From contig JBFOMG010000036.1 of assembly GCA_040830725.1 (NCBI GenBank), forward strand, positions 1-64,000: a stretch of DNA of 64,000 nt, written 5' to 3'. The stretch is from JAWKWH01 sp040830725 (lineage in GTDB: Bacteria > Pseudomonadota > Alphaproteobacteria > Rhizobiales > Rhizobiaceae). Position numbers and translations under genes: made by a program. The notes under the pieces are model-generated. The model was not told the origin of the DNA. It worked only from the letters and a program-made list of their open reading frames with translations, and made no database searches. Of the stretch, positions 16,946-26,158 are shown piece by piece. The stretch's first letter is position 1, and each line of letters opens with the position of its first letter.

Positions 16946-19900
16946 TCAAGCAGCCATCCGTGCCGGGTCATCCAGCGCCGCCACTCTCGCCTCGACCTCG
17001 GCCTTCACCCGCTTCACCGCCTCCTCCTTTACCGGGCCATAGCCGCGGATCTGGTCGCCGAGTGCGAGAATCCCGGCGATCTCGTCACCATTGGTGCCGT
17101 CGAGGCGGGAAAGCAAGTCATCGACCAGTTTTTCGTACCAGCCGATGAGCCCACGCTCCATCTTGCGCTCGGCGGTGTGGCCGAACAGGTCGAACATGCC
17201 GCCGCGGAGAGCTTTCAGTTGCTTCAGCACCGAAAACGCCTGGCCCATCCAGGATCCGAACTCGCGCTTCAGCGGTCTCCCGCGCGCATCGACATCGCCG
17301 GTCAGCAGCGGCGGGGCAAGGTGGTAAGTGAGCTTGAACCCGGGCTCGAATTCGTCGTTCAAACGCGTCAGGAAAGCGCGGTCGCGATGCAGCCGCGCCA
17401 CTTCATATTCATCCTTGATCGCCATCAGCCTGAATGCCGAGCGGGCGACTGCCTCGACCAAACCTGCCGCCTGTGAACCCGCTTCGGCCTCGTGTGCTTT
17501 GGCGATGATCTTGCCGAAACGATCGGCATAGGCCTGATCCTTGTAGCCGCGCAGAAATGCCGAAAAGCGTTCCACCAGCGCTTCCCGGTCATCAGCAACA
17601 TCAGCGCCACCTGCCGCAGCATCGTCGATGTTTTGCGGGTCAGCGGCTACGAGCCTGCCAAGTGCGAATGCCTGTTTGTTGGTCTCGACCGCAACGCCAT
17701 TCAGTTCGATCGCCCGCATCAATGCAGATTGGGAAACCGGCACGAGGCCGTTTTGCCAGGCAGCACCCAGCATGATGACATTGGCAAACACCGTGTCACC
17801 CAGTTTCTGCTCGGCAAGCCGGTTGGCGTCGAATGAAGCGACGTTTTCAGGACCGGCCACTGCCTCAATGGCTTTTCGCCGGTCCGCCGTGCGCAAATTG
17901 GCGTCGCGAACCCGCACGATGTCGCCGGTCGGCATCTCGGCCATGTTGAGCACGGTTTTCATTCCGGGCCGGTAGGTGGCTGAAGCCTTTGGCGAGGAAC
18001 TGACGACAATATCACAACCAATCAACGCATCGGCCGAAGCGGTATCGATGCGCACCTGATTGACGGCCGCACCGCCATCGCCAATGCGCACGAAGCTCAG
18101 CACAGGTCCGAATTTCTGCGCAAACCCGGTGAAATCCAGCACCGAAGCATGCCGGTTTTCCAGATGCGCAGCCATGGTGACCAGCGCTCCGACCGTGACC
18201 ACGCCGGTGCCGCCAACGCCGGTGATCAACAGGTCGAACGCTTCGTCGATTTGCGGCAGTTCAGGCGGTTGCAAGGTTTCGGCCTGCGGGATGAACCGCT
18301 CTGCGCCGCGGGCTCGTTTCTTCTTTCGCACCCCTTCTACCGTGACGAAACTCGGGCAGAAGCCGTTGATGCAGGAAAAATCCTTGTTGCAGGTCGACTG
18401 GTTGACGCGCCGCCTGGTGCCCAGCGGGGTTTTCACCGGTTCGATGGACAGGCAGTTCGATTCCACCGAGCAATCGCCGCAGCCTTCACAGACCAGCTCG
18501 TTGATGACGGCAAACCGCTTCGGGTCTTCCAATTCGCCGCGCTTGCGGCGGCGGCGTTTTTCCGTGGCGCAGGTCTGCTCGTAAATGAGCACCGACACGC
18601 CCTCGATCTCGCGCATTTCACGCTGGAGCACGTCCATCTCTCCGCGGCCATGGATGGTGGTTCCGGCGGGGAAATCCTGAGCGGCAAATTTCTCTGGCTG
18701 GTCGGAGACCAGCGCAATGCGTTCAACTCCCTCCGCCCGGCAGGTTTGCGCAATTGCCTGAACGCTCACCGGCCCGTCGACGGGCTGGCCACCAGTCATC
18801 GCCACGGCGTCATTGTAGAGGATCTTGTAGGTGATGTTGGCCTTTGCCGTGATTGCCTGCCGGATTGCCATGGAACCGGAATGATACCAGGTGCCTTCGC
18901 CAAGGTTCTGAAACACGTGGCCCATTCCGGTGAATCTTGACGATGCGGCCCAGTTCACACCTTCGCCGCCCATCTGGATCAGCGAGGTTGTGTTGCGGTC
19001 CATCCAGCTCGCCATGAAATGACAGCCGATGCCGGCCAGCGCCTGCGACCCCTCGGGCACTTTGGTTGATGTGTTGTGCGGACAGCCGGAACAGAAATAG
19101 GGCGTCCGCGTCGCACCCTCAACCGAGATCGGTGCTGCCGGATCTGCCAGGATCGCCTTGGCCCGCCTTGAAAACATTTCGCCAGGGAAAATCCCGTCCA
19201 GCCGTGCGGCAACGATTGGCAGCAACAAGCGGGGCGACAGCTCGCCGGTCCACGGCACCAGCCGCTCTCCGGCTTCGTCACGCTTGCCAACCATGCGCTC
19301 CGGCTTGTCGCCGGGCCAGTCGTAGAAATACTCCTTGAACTGGCTCTCGATGATGCCGCGTTTTTCTTCGATCACCAGGATTTCCTGTTTGCCGCGGACG
19401 AAATTGAGCGCATCGCGCCGCGCCAGCGGCCAGACCATGCCGACCTTGTAGATATCGATGCCAAGCCGCCGGCAGGTCGCTTCATCGACGCCGAGCAGCC
19501 GCAGCGCCTCCATCAGGTCGAGATGTCCCTTGCCCGTTGTAACGATGCCGAACCTGGCATCGTCAACATCGTAAATGTACCGGTCGATCGGATTGGCTTC
19601 GGCAAAGGCGAAGACGGCATTCTTCTTCGCCTCCATGCGCTCTTCGATCTGCGGTCCGGGCAGGTCGGGCCAGCGATAGTGCAGCCCGCCCGGCGGAAGT
19701 TCGAATTCGGGCAGCACAAATTTGCGATCCGGCTGAAGCTCGAAAGACGCGGCCGATTCCACCGTCTCGGAAATCGCCTTGAAGCCGACCCACATGCCGG
19801 AGAACCGGGACAGCGCGTAGCCATATTCACCAAAAGCCAGATATTCCGAAACCGACGCTGGATTGAGCGTGGGTATGAACCAGGCCATGAACGCGACATC

Positions 19901-20395
19901 GGATTGGTGCGGCATCGACGATGAAACACAGCCATGGTCATCACCGGCAACGACCAGCACGCCACCATTTTGGGACGATCCATAAGCATTGCCGTGTTTA
20001 AGCGCGTCACCGGCGCGATCGACGCCCGGTCCCTTGCCGTACCACATGGCGAAAACCCCGTCGCAGCGCTTTTGCGGATTGGTTTGAACCTGTTGCGAAC
20101 CGAGCACGGCCGTTGCCGCCAAATCCTCGTTGACCGCCGGCAGAAACTCGATGTGGTTTTCCGGCAAGCGGTTTCCAGCCCGCCACAATTCCAGGTCCAC
20201 TCCACCCAGCGGTGAGCCGCGGTATCCGGAGACAAACCCCGCCGTATTCATTCCCACCTCGCGGTCCCGCCGTGCCTGGTCGAGCAGGATGCGCACAAGC
20301 GCCTGTGTGCCGGTCATGTAGACCCGGCCTTGATGCCGCTCGAACCGGTCTTCGAGCCGGTAATCAGCGATTATGTCTTTCGGGATCATGTTCAT
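16946..20395 (-). CDS. Indolepyruvate ferredoxin oxidoreductase (fused alpha/beta type)
   Basis: 1149-residue enzyme that oxidatively decarboxylates aryl- or branched 2-oxo acids to acyl-CoA with ferredoxin as acceptor. The N-terminal two-thirds is IorA-like: pyrimidine domain, then a ThDP region around MGGEGVNWAASS and ILYNDAVAMTGGQP, then a cysteine-rich iron-sulfur region with CEGCGDCSVESNC and CNKDFSCINGFCPS. The C-terminal third is IorB-like, starting with the glycine motif TGVGGTGVVTVGAL. GGGAG seven bases before it favours the ATG at 20395 over an upstream in-frame one at 20437. It is divergent from an Lrp/AsnC regulator, the usual arrangement for amino-acid-responsive control. Confidence 0.9.
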   Translation of the reverse strand: MNMIPKDIIADYRLEDRFERHQGRVYMTGTQALVRILLDQARRDREVGMNTAGFVSGYRGSPLGGVDLELWRAGNRLPENHIEFLPAVNEDLAATAVLGSQQVQTNPQKRCDGVFAMWYGKGPGVDRAGDALKHGNAYGSSQNGGVLVVAGDDHGCVSSSMPHQSDVAFMAWFIPTLNPASVSEYLAFGEYGYALSRFSGMWVGFKAISETVESAASFELQPDRKFVLPEFELPPGGLHYRWPDLPGPQIEERMEAKKNAVFAFAEANPIDRYIYDVDDARFGIVTTGKGHLDLMEALRLLGVDEATCRRLGIDIYKVGMVWPLARRDALNFVRGKQEILVIEEKRGIIESQFKEYFYDWPGDKPERMVGKRDEAGERLVPWTGELSPRLLLPIVAARLDGIFPGEMFSRRAKAILADPAAPISVEGATRTPYFCSGCPHNTSTKVPEGSQALAGIGCHFMASWMDRNTTSLIQMGGEGVNWAASSRFTGMGHVFQNLGEGTWYHSGSMAIRQAITAKANITYKILYNDAVAMTGGQPVDGPVSVQAIAQTCRAEGVERIALVSDQPEKFAAQDFPAGTTIHGRGEMDVLQREMREIEGVSVLIYEQTCATEKRRRRKRGELEDPKRFAVINELVCEGCGDCSVESNCLSIEPVKTPLGTRRRVNQSTCNKDFSCINGFCPSFVTVEGVRKKKRARGAERFIPQAETLQPPELPQIDEAFDLLITGVGGTGVVTVGALVTMAAHLENRHASVLDFTGFAQKFGPVLSFVRIGDGGAAVNQVRIDTASADALIGCDIVVSSSPKASATYRPGMKTVLNMAEMPTGDIVRVRDANLRTADRRKAIEAVAGPENVASFDANRLAEQKLGDTVFANVIMLGAAWQNGLVPVSQSALMRAIELNGVAVETNKQAFALGRLVAADPQNIDDAAAGGADVADDREALVERFSAFLRGYKDQAYADRFGKIIAKAHEAEAGSQAAGLVEAVARSAFRLMAIKDEYEVARLHRDRAFLTRLNDEFEPGFKLTYHLAPPLLTGDVDARGRPLKREFGSWMGQAFSVLKQLKALRGGMFDLFGHTAERKMERGLIGWYEKLVDDLLSRLDGTNGDEIAGILALGDQIRGYGPVKEEAVKRVKAEVEARVAALDDPARMAA

Positions 20396-20472
20396 TGCGC
20401 AGCTCCCACAAAAATCGTCGTGGGTAGGATACCGCATTTCGAGCGAAATATTGTACCGATTTACCCGAATTC

Positions 20473-20486
20473 AGATAATTATCTGG
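20473..20486. promoter_or_regulatory. Palindrome between Ior and Lrp genes, possible Lrp/AsnC site
   Basis: Perfect 14-bp palindrome CAGATAATTATCTG in an AT-rich 143-base divergent intergenic region. A further half-site-like CAGATA occurs at about 20528, just before the regulator start. Position and symmetry suit binding by the adjacent Lrp/AsnC protein, but no consensus is known to me for this regulator. Confidence 0.45.
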
Positions 20487-20538
20487 TAAAATCTACCAAT
20501 ATATGTCAGAATAACGTGAATATTAACCAGATACCGGT

Positions 20539-21006
20539 ATGCAGGTGACGACCCTTACCCAATACGATCGCCGGCTCTTGCGCGCCTTGCAGGCCGATTG
20601 CCGCATCTCCAACCAGAAGCTTGCCGAGGCAGCCGGCATGTCCACTTCCGCCTGTTGGCGCCGCGTCCGCCAATTGGAAAATGCGGGTCTCATCCGCCGC
20701 TACACGGCGATGCTCGAACCAGCCAAGGCAGGGCTCGGTTTTTCAGCCATCGTCCATGTCACGCTCACCCGCCAGACCTCCATGCATGTCGACACGTTCG
20801 TCCGCAAAATCGTCAAGCGGCCGGAGGTGCTGGAATGCCTGGCCACCACCGGCGAAGCCGATTATCACCTGCGGGTCGTCTGCGAAGACCTCGATACCTA
20901 CAACGACTTTCTGGAGAACTTCCTGTTCCGCCTGCCCGGCATAGACCAGGTCCGCACCAATCTGGTGCTGCGCGAGATCAAGATGGAGACGGCATTGGGT
21001 ATTTGA
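20539..21006 (+). CDS. Lrp/AsnC-family transcriptional regulator
   Basis: 155 residues. N-terminal AsnC-type helix-turn-helix (LTQYDRRLLRALQADCRISNQKLAEAAGMS region, residues about 4-50) and a C-terminal ligand-sensing RAM domain (VLECLATTGEADYHLRVVC). Divergent from the indolepyruvate oxidoreductase gene, which it probably regulates in response to an aromatic or branched-chain amino acid. The ribosome-binding site is weak. Confidence 0.88.
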   Translation: MQVTTLTQYDRRLLRALQADCRISNQKLAEAAGMSTSACWRRVRQLENAGLIRRYTAMLEPAKAGLGFSAIVHVTLTRQTSMHVDTFVRKIVKRPEVLECLATTGEADYHLRVVCEDLDTYNDFLENFLFRLPGIDQVRTNLVLREIKMETALGI

Positions 21007-21077
21007 GCAAACGCTGATCCCCTCACCCGTCCTTGTGATAGTAGCTATAACTGTTCAGCGCCGGCGTCGCCAAACGA

Positions 21078-21929
21078 TCAGGCGTGCGGCATCGCTGTTC
21101 CGTGATAAGCCGCAAAGCGGATTTCCATCGATTTGCGGTGCTCTTCTTCACATGCCGTGTCGTATTCCTCCTCCGGCACGGCCGGCTCGCCGATCCAGTG
21201 GCCATACCGGTCAACGCCCTGCACAAGCGTTGCCGTATCCCGGCCGGAAAGCGGCTTTACATGCGTTGGAATATACGTGACCGCCAGTGTCATGCGCCGC
21301 TGTCCGGTCGTATTACCCGGTGAGCCATGCACGGTTCGGATGTGATGCAGGGACATCTGGCCGGGCGACAGACACACGGGCACCGAGCGATCCAGCCCGG
21401 GGGGCTCGGGAATATGCTCGCCGCGAAGCGCGATATGCCTGCTGGCATCATCCTCGTCATGCTTGATGAACCCGCCCAGCTGGGAGCCGGGAACGAAGCT
21501 CATGGTCCCGTTGGCCACCGTCGTCTCGGTCAGCGCGATCCAGGCCCGAACGGCTTCCTCATTGGATGACAGATCCATGTGATAGCCGTCCTGATGCCAC
21601 CGGATTTCCGTTGGATCGTGGGGCTCCTTGATGAACAGTCCTGCCGCCCACACCATGATATCCGGGCCTGCGATCTGCTCGACCGCCTTCAGCACCGCCC
21701 TGTGCCGCACCAGTTCGGCAGCCCATTTGAATAGCAGGTACGGTTTGAAGCGATAGAGCCGCTGCGCCTCGGGACCATAGCCGATCGGCCCGGCCTCCAG
21801 CGCCTCGATGCGTGAGCGGTAAGCCGCCGCTTCTTGTGCCGTCATCACGTCGACCGGAAAAGCATAGCCTTCGGTTGAAAACCGCTCGGCAATTGTGTCC
21901 GGATCGGCCTGTTTGTTCATCACATCCAT
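21078..21929 (-). CDS. Phytanoyl-CoA dioxygenase (PhyH) family protein
   Basis: 283-residue Fe(II)/2-oxoglutarate-dependent oxygenase. The iron-binding HxD is His112-Gln-Asp114 in RWHQDGYHMDL; the C-terminal region TVHGSPGNTTGQRR supplies the expected distal His and 2-oxoglutarate-binding Arg. An in-frame ATG nine bases inside (21920) has a GGA upstream and is an equally possible start. It stands alone between convergent Lrp and a leftward oxidase gene. Substrate is not predictable. Confidence 0.8.
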   Translation of the reverse strand: MDVMNKQADPDTIAERFSTEGYAFPVDVMTAQEAAAYRSRIEALEAGPIGYGPEAQRLYRFKPYLLFKWAAELVRHRAVLKAVEQIAGPDIMVWAAGLFIKEPHDPTEIRWHQDGYHMDLSSNEEAVRAWIALTETTVANGTMSFVPGSQLGGFIKHDEDDASRHIALRGEHIPEPPGLDRSVPVCLSPGQMSLHHIRTVHGSPGNTTGQRRMTLAVTYIPTHVKPLSGRDTATLVQGVDRYGHWIGEPAVPEEEYDTACEEEHRKSMEIRFAAYHGTAMPHA

Positions 21930-22034
21930 GGGAATTCGAAATCCAGTGACATGCTCCGAATTTGCACTATAGCACAGACGGCGATCAGTACCGGATCGTT
22001 GCGTGAAATCAGCGGGACGACATCAGCCGTTGGT

Positions 22035-23660
22035 TCACGTGCTTCCCACCAATCCACTCACCGCCCGGTACCAGGTCGAGGTGAACAATCCATCCGGATC
22101 GACCTCGCGTTTCTTGGCCAGGAAGGAGGTGATTTCCGGATAGGAGGCCAGCAGTTGCTTGCCGGTATAGTGCAGCTGATAGGGCAGGAAGAACCGGCCG
22201 CCATGGGCAATGGCCGCATCGACCAGCCTGCGTGTCGCCGCCCGCATGGCCGCATTGCCCGCTTCGTCCGCACTCTGGTTGATGTAGAGCACCAGTGAGA
22301 ATGCGTCCCTGGGCGCATAGGTGAGCGCGATGTCGTCACCATGAACGATGCGGACGGAAGCATTCAGCACCGCCAGTCCACTGTCTTTCAGGATTGCACG
22401 CGCATCTGCGATAAAGTCGTTGAACCGCGCCCGTGGCACGAAATATTCGTGCAGAATATCGGTGTCGCCCTTCAGATCGTTGAATAGATACGGCACTGAA
22501 TCGTGCATCGGGTCGTTGCGCGAGACAAGACACGCCTCGCCCTCGCCCATCGCCGCCGTGCGCGGCACGGTGCAGCTTTCAACCTTCGGCTCCAGCGACT
22601 TTTCGGCAAACCATTTCAGGTTCTTGAACAGCGATCCATGTTTGGAGAGGTTGAGCAGCAGCCGTTTGATCTTCACCGCGCCCGGTTCGCCAAGTGCGGC
22701 CAGGTCGTCGGGCACCGGCACATCAGTGCGGTCGTAGCGGTAGACGATCATCTCTTCCATGAACGTGCCCGGTGCGGTCGACAAATGGCCGTAGAACAGG
22801 CCAAGGCCCGGATCGTTTTTCAGCTTGTCTTCAAAAAACGCCGGGAATTCATCCGCCGCGATGATCTGACGCGAGGTCCGGTACACCTCGTTTTCGGTGA
22901 TATCGATCGTCGCGGAAAGAACAACGCCGAACAGACCGTAGCCGCCGACAATATGGCGGAAGAGATCGCCGTTGACCTCACGTGAAACCGGCAGAACAGT
23001 GCCGTCGGCCAGCATCACTTTCATGTCGCGGATGGTGCCAACCACCGAACCGGCATGATGGTCCATGCCGTGGGCGTTGACGGATATCGAGCCGCCGACG
23101 GAAAAGATATCGCTCGACTGCATGGCTTTGACCGCAAAGCGCGGATGCAGCACATTCTGGATGTCATGCCACGTCGCACCCGGTTGCACGGTCATGGTCA
23201 TCGCATCCTCATCGACCTCGACGCGTTTGAATTTGCGCATGTCGAGCACCAGTGCATGATCGTCAAAGGCATGGCCGCCCATGGAGTGGCGCACTGCGGC
23301 CATCGACACTTTCAAGCCGTGGGTACGGGCAAAATCGAGCGCTTGGGCGATGTGTTCTTCCGTCGTTACCTCGACAACGCCATAAACAGGTGTTGCCGAC
23401 AGGCAGCTCGCGTCGTTTATTTCACCGCCTTTTGAGAGCCACGGGAGATTGGGATCATGCGGCGGCAGATTGGCCGGCGCCTGAAGTGGCAGGCCGATAC
23501 CATCAATGTCGGTCACGCGGCCGCAACTCTTCGGTCCGGAGGGATCGCGCGCCAGCCGCGCCAGCGTCGTTCCTCCCCAAAGTCCGCCGGCCGCAAGAAC
23601 GCCCGCACCGATCAGCGTGGAACGGCGGGTAAGCCAGAAATGTTTTCCGGAATTGGACAT
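22035..23660 (-). CDS. Tat-type secreted FAD-binding oxidase (VAO family)
   Basis: 541-residue flavoprotein. The N-terminus carries a twin-arginine-like signal, WLTRRSTLIGAGVLAAGG, suggesting export of a folded cofactor enzyme. The FAD_binding_4 domain follows, with VVEVTTEEHIAQALDFAR and RHSMGGHAFDDHALVLDM, and the C-terminal part resembles sugar-lactone oxidases. ATG at 23660 has GAGGG five bases before it. Family members oxidise sugars, alditols or lactones with oxygen; the actual substrate is unknown. Flanked upstream by a repeat-like intergenic element. Confidence 0.78.
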   Translation of the reverse strand: MSNSGKHFWLTRRSTLIGAGVLAAGGLWGGTTLARLARDPSGPKSCGRVTDIDGIGLPLQAPANLPPHDPNLPWLSKGGEINDASCLSATPVYGVVEVTTEEHIAQALDFARTHGLKVSMAAVRHSMGGHAFDDHALVLDMRKFKRVEVDEDAMTMTVQPGATWHDIQNVLHPRFAVKAMQSSDIFSVGGSISVNAHGMDHHAGSVVGTIRDMKVMLADGTVLPVSREVNGDLFRHIVGGYGLFGVVLSATIDITENEVYRTSRQIIAADEFPAFFEDKLKNDPGLGLFYGHLSTAPGTFMEEMIVYRYDRTDVPVPDDLAALGEPGAVKIKRLLLNLSKHGSLFKNLKWFAEKSLEPKVESCTVPRTAAMGEGEACLVSRNDPMHDSVPYLFNDLKGDTDILHEYFVPRARFNDFIADARAILKDSGLAVLNASVRIVHGDDIALTYAPRDAFSLVLYINQSADEAGNAAMRAATRRLVDAAIAHGGRFFLPYQLHYTGKQLLASYPEITSFLAKKREVDPDGLFTSTWYRAVSGLVGST

Positions 23661-23695
23661 GGTTCCCTCGTGCTCGATTCTTGATTTGCGCATCT

Positions 23696-24006
23696 TAGAG
23701 CGTTTCCGCCGAAGATTGAATCGTTTGACCGCAGGGTATCTGTTCGCTGGCCAGGCGCGTGCGGCGACGTGGTGCAAGCACCACGAGACCGGACGCAACG
23801 CCGCCAGCGTGCAGAGAACCAAGGTCAAGCGGTTGCGGTTTCCAGTTCAAAGTTGACCGGTCGCGCACAAGGGCTTGGGTGTCTTTTTCGTTTCTGCTGC
23901 GTCGAAATCCTCGCACGATGCTTCGGCATTGCGCTGCGGTATTCTCCTTGCATAAACAAAAAATCCATCCCATCAAACCGCTCCAATATCCGGTGGAAAC
24001 GCTCTA
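23696..24006. repeat. Candidate interspersed element with terminal inverted repeats
   Basis: About 311 bases fill most of the 471-base gap between the oxidase and the DUF1344 gene. The ends are a perfect 12-bp inverted repeat, TAGAGCGTTTCC / GGAAACGCTCTA, with similarity decaying over about 35 bases inward (a shared TTTGA lies near each end). Inside is a perfect hairpin, CGTGGTGC-AA-GCACCACG at 23768-23785. There is no transposase; an open frame across it is not credible as a gene. It looks like a non-autonomous or REP/RIME-type repeat. Copy number in the genome is unknown. Confidence 0.5.
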
Positions 24007-24077
24007 GGTTGCGAGCCGGGGCTTTTCCAACGTCGGGTAAATTTTTGCTGTGACAATCAACACAGCGTCAAAGAAAA

Positions 24078-24101
24078 ACCGGCCCCGTTTCCGGGACCGG
24101 T
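24078..24101 (-). terminator. Rho-independent terminator of the DUF1344 gene
   Basis: Ten-base stem ACCGGCCCCG / CGGGACCGGT with a TTTC loop (one G-U type pair). On the minus strand it is followed by TTTTTCTTT. It lies 30 bases after the DUF1344 stop codon. Confidence 0.85.
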
Positions 24102-24131
24102 CTTGAGGGTTTGTGCCTGAGATTTCCTAAA

Positions 24132-24368
24132 TTACAGCTTGTCGACAGCCGTCGCGTTGTTGGTGCCGTCATCGTAGGTCACGACGATGGAATCACCCTC
24201 TGCCAATCCACTGATTTCCACGCCTTCAGCGGCAACATAGGTCGAGCCGTCATCGAGCATGATGGTGCGTGTGGCTTCATCGACCGCCTGTACCTTGCCT
24301 TCCATCTGGCCGGCAAAGGCAGGCGACACAAATGCGGCGACTGCCACCGCAAGGATCAGTTTCTTCAT
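24132..24368 (-). CDS. DUF1344 family small periplasmic protein
   Basis: 78 residues: a Sec signal peptide (MKKLILAVAVAAFVSPAFA) followed by a short beta-rich domain, GQMEGKVQAVDEATRTIMLD, typical of DUF1344, a family common in Hyphomicrobiales with no known function. It has its own terminator and stands as a single gene. Very small size and the signal peptide suggest a periplasmic protein. Confidence 0.85.
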   Translation of the reverse strand: MKKLILAVAVAAFVSPAFAGQMEGKVQAVDEATRTIMLDDGSTYVAAEGVEISGLAEGDSIVVTYDDGTNNATAVDKL

Positions 24369-24740
24369 TGTTTAACTCCCGTTGGTTTGCATCCGGTGGA
24401 AGGATGCCATGTGGCGGCACCCCGTCCGGACGAAGCGATTGCTACTCCCGAAACGACCAGGTCTGCAAAACACAAAGTATGAATTATTCCAACAATATCA
24501 GTAACTTATTTCCGCCATAATTCATGGTTTCGGCCCGGAATCATGGCTGATTTCCGGCGGCAATGTGATGCCGTCAAAGACGGTATGGGGTTGCAGGCAC
24601 TTACCGTCCCCACGACTGTCAAAGTTTTGACCGCAAATGGCTGATTTTCGAGCCCGGTTGATCACAAATTGCAGAAGCTGCATTTTTCGGCCAACAATTT
24701 TCGTGACAAAGTTTAACCGCTATTGAGCGCAACACTATGG

Positions 24741-24780
24741 GCATTTTTCGCTCAAGCGAAATCAAAGGAGCGAAAAATGC
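24741..24780 (+). promoter_or_regulatory. Hairpin covering the ribosome-binding site of a short leader ORF
   Basis: Perfect 13-bp inverted repeat GCATTTTTCGCTC (24741-24753) / GAGCGAAAAATGC (24768-24780) with a 14-base loop. The right arm contains part of AAAGGAG and the ATG of the short frame at 24778, so folding would hide that start. There is no T-tract, so it is not a terminator. The rest of the 24369-24740 gap shows nothing I can name. Confidence 0.5.
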
Positions 24781-24908
24781 TTCAATGGTTCCAAGCGGAT
24801 AAAGGCGTTATTGCGGTTGAAAGAAACTGCAAAACGCCCCAGTTGAGTGAAACTGTTGACAGCCATCGACACGGAAAGGGGGGCCGAAGATGCGAACGGG
24901 TATATTGA
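24778..24908 (+). CDS. Possible 43-residue leader peptide
   Basis: Short frame beginning MLQWFQADKGVIAVERN with AAAGGAG seven bases before the ATG. Its end overlaps the start of the following EF-hand gene by 19 bases, which would allow translational coupling. Its own start is within a stable hairpin. No similarity is recognised; it could be a chance frame. Confidence 0.35.
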
Positions 24909-26145
24909 CCTTTGTTATGTGGCTTGTTTGGGCCGGAATGGCAGGCGCACAATCTGTTGACGATGATGTCAGCGCATATTTTGCCGCCGCCACGATTAGC
25001 GAACGTACCGCCGCCAGAGACCGCCTGGAAGCAGCTGCAAATGAAGGAAACGATCTGGCCGCCTTTGTAACCGGAACCGCCATGTTCTTTGACGCGGTTC
25101 AGGGGTTCGGCACCGAACTGGCCCGTCATGGTTTCGAAAGCCCAAGCTCGTTCATGGTGCCTCTGTTCCGCCTGCCGGTGCCCGAAAATAAGGACCCGGA
25201 ACCGCTGGACTATGTCAAATTCCGCAAGATTTTCGAAGATTTTGAAACCCGGCTGGCTGCTTCGTCGGCTCGAATGGGAACCGTGTCTGAAACGGCTGAT
25301 ATCGCCATTGACGTCGATTTCGCGTCTTTCGGATTGGACCTCAACGGCGATGGGGCAATTTCGAAACAGGAATCGGTCGCAGCTATCATCCAGGCCATTC
25401 AGCCCGGTGGCAGGCGAAACAGCGATCCGCCGGCCTCTATGTCCTTCAGGTTCGACCGTGCAGACGGTTACTGGCTCCAAGGATACGCCAATTTTCTGAT
25501 GGCTGCGCTGGATTTCTGGCTTGCCCACGACTTTGAGCTGGCCTTCAACCAGTCCTTTCACATGTTTTTCCCCGCGCTGCACTACCCCTGCAGGATGATC
25601 TGGTACCCGATTTCGAGGACGAACGGGATGCAGGGATGCTGCTATCCGAATGGAAGCTGATCGATTTCGTCTCTCTGATCCATCTGACCAACTGGGACGT
25701 CGCCCATCCCGAAAGGCGTGCAGACACAAAGCGTCATTTGCTGCAGATGATTGCGCTCAGCCGCAAGAACTGGCGCGCCATTCTCGCTGAAACCGACAAT
25801 GAGCGCGAATGGCTTCCGGGGCCTCATCAGCCCGGCGTTAATCCGCTGACCGGTCTGGAAGTGGGCGAAGCACAGGTCAAGGGCTGGCATCAGGCGCTGC
25901 AAGTGGCCGAAGACCTTTTGAACGGCGACAAGTTGCTCGCGCATTTCAGGTTCTTCGGCAAGGGCTTCAACATTCAACGGTTCTTTGACGAGCCGCAGCG
26001 GTTTGACTTTGTAATGATGATGACCGGCCCGGGTGCGGCTCCCTATATGGAGACAGGTGATATTGTCAGTCAGCGGGAGTGGGCAGAGGTGACCCGTCAG
26101 TTTGGCCGCGGCGGCTTTACCCCTTTTGCGATCTGGTTCAACTGA
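24890..26145 (+). pseudogene. Secreted EF-hand protein gene split by a frameshift
   Basis: The first frame encodes a signal peptide (ending AGMAGAQS), a helical region and an EF-hand-like loop, DLNGDGAISKQES, then reads into an unlikely tail and stops at 25660. The continuation is in another frame: codons from about 25594 read DDLVPDFEDERDAG and continue to 26145 (LLSEWKLIDFVSLIHLTNWD onward). Joined, the product would be about 418 residues. The switch point is in a T5C4 run at 25565-25573, where one missing base would explain it. The heptamer T TTC CCC at the same place also fits a -1 slippery sequence. Function is unknown; it is a predicted exported calcium-binding protein. GGGGGG precedes the start. 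Confidence 0.65.
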
Positions 26146-26158
26146 TCTGAGCGCAAGC

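Noticed and set aside
23695..23976. 93-codon reverse frame in the intergenic element before the FAD oxidase gene
   Set aside because: It spans the hairpin and one terminal repeat without a good start; more likely a repeat-derived frame.
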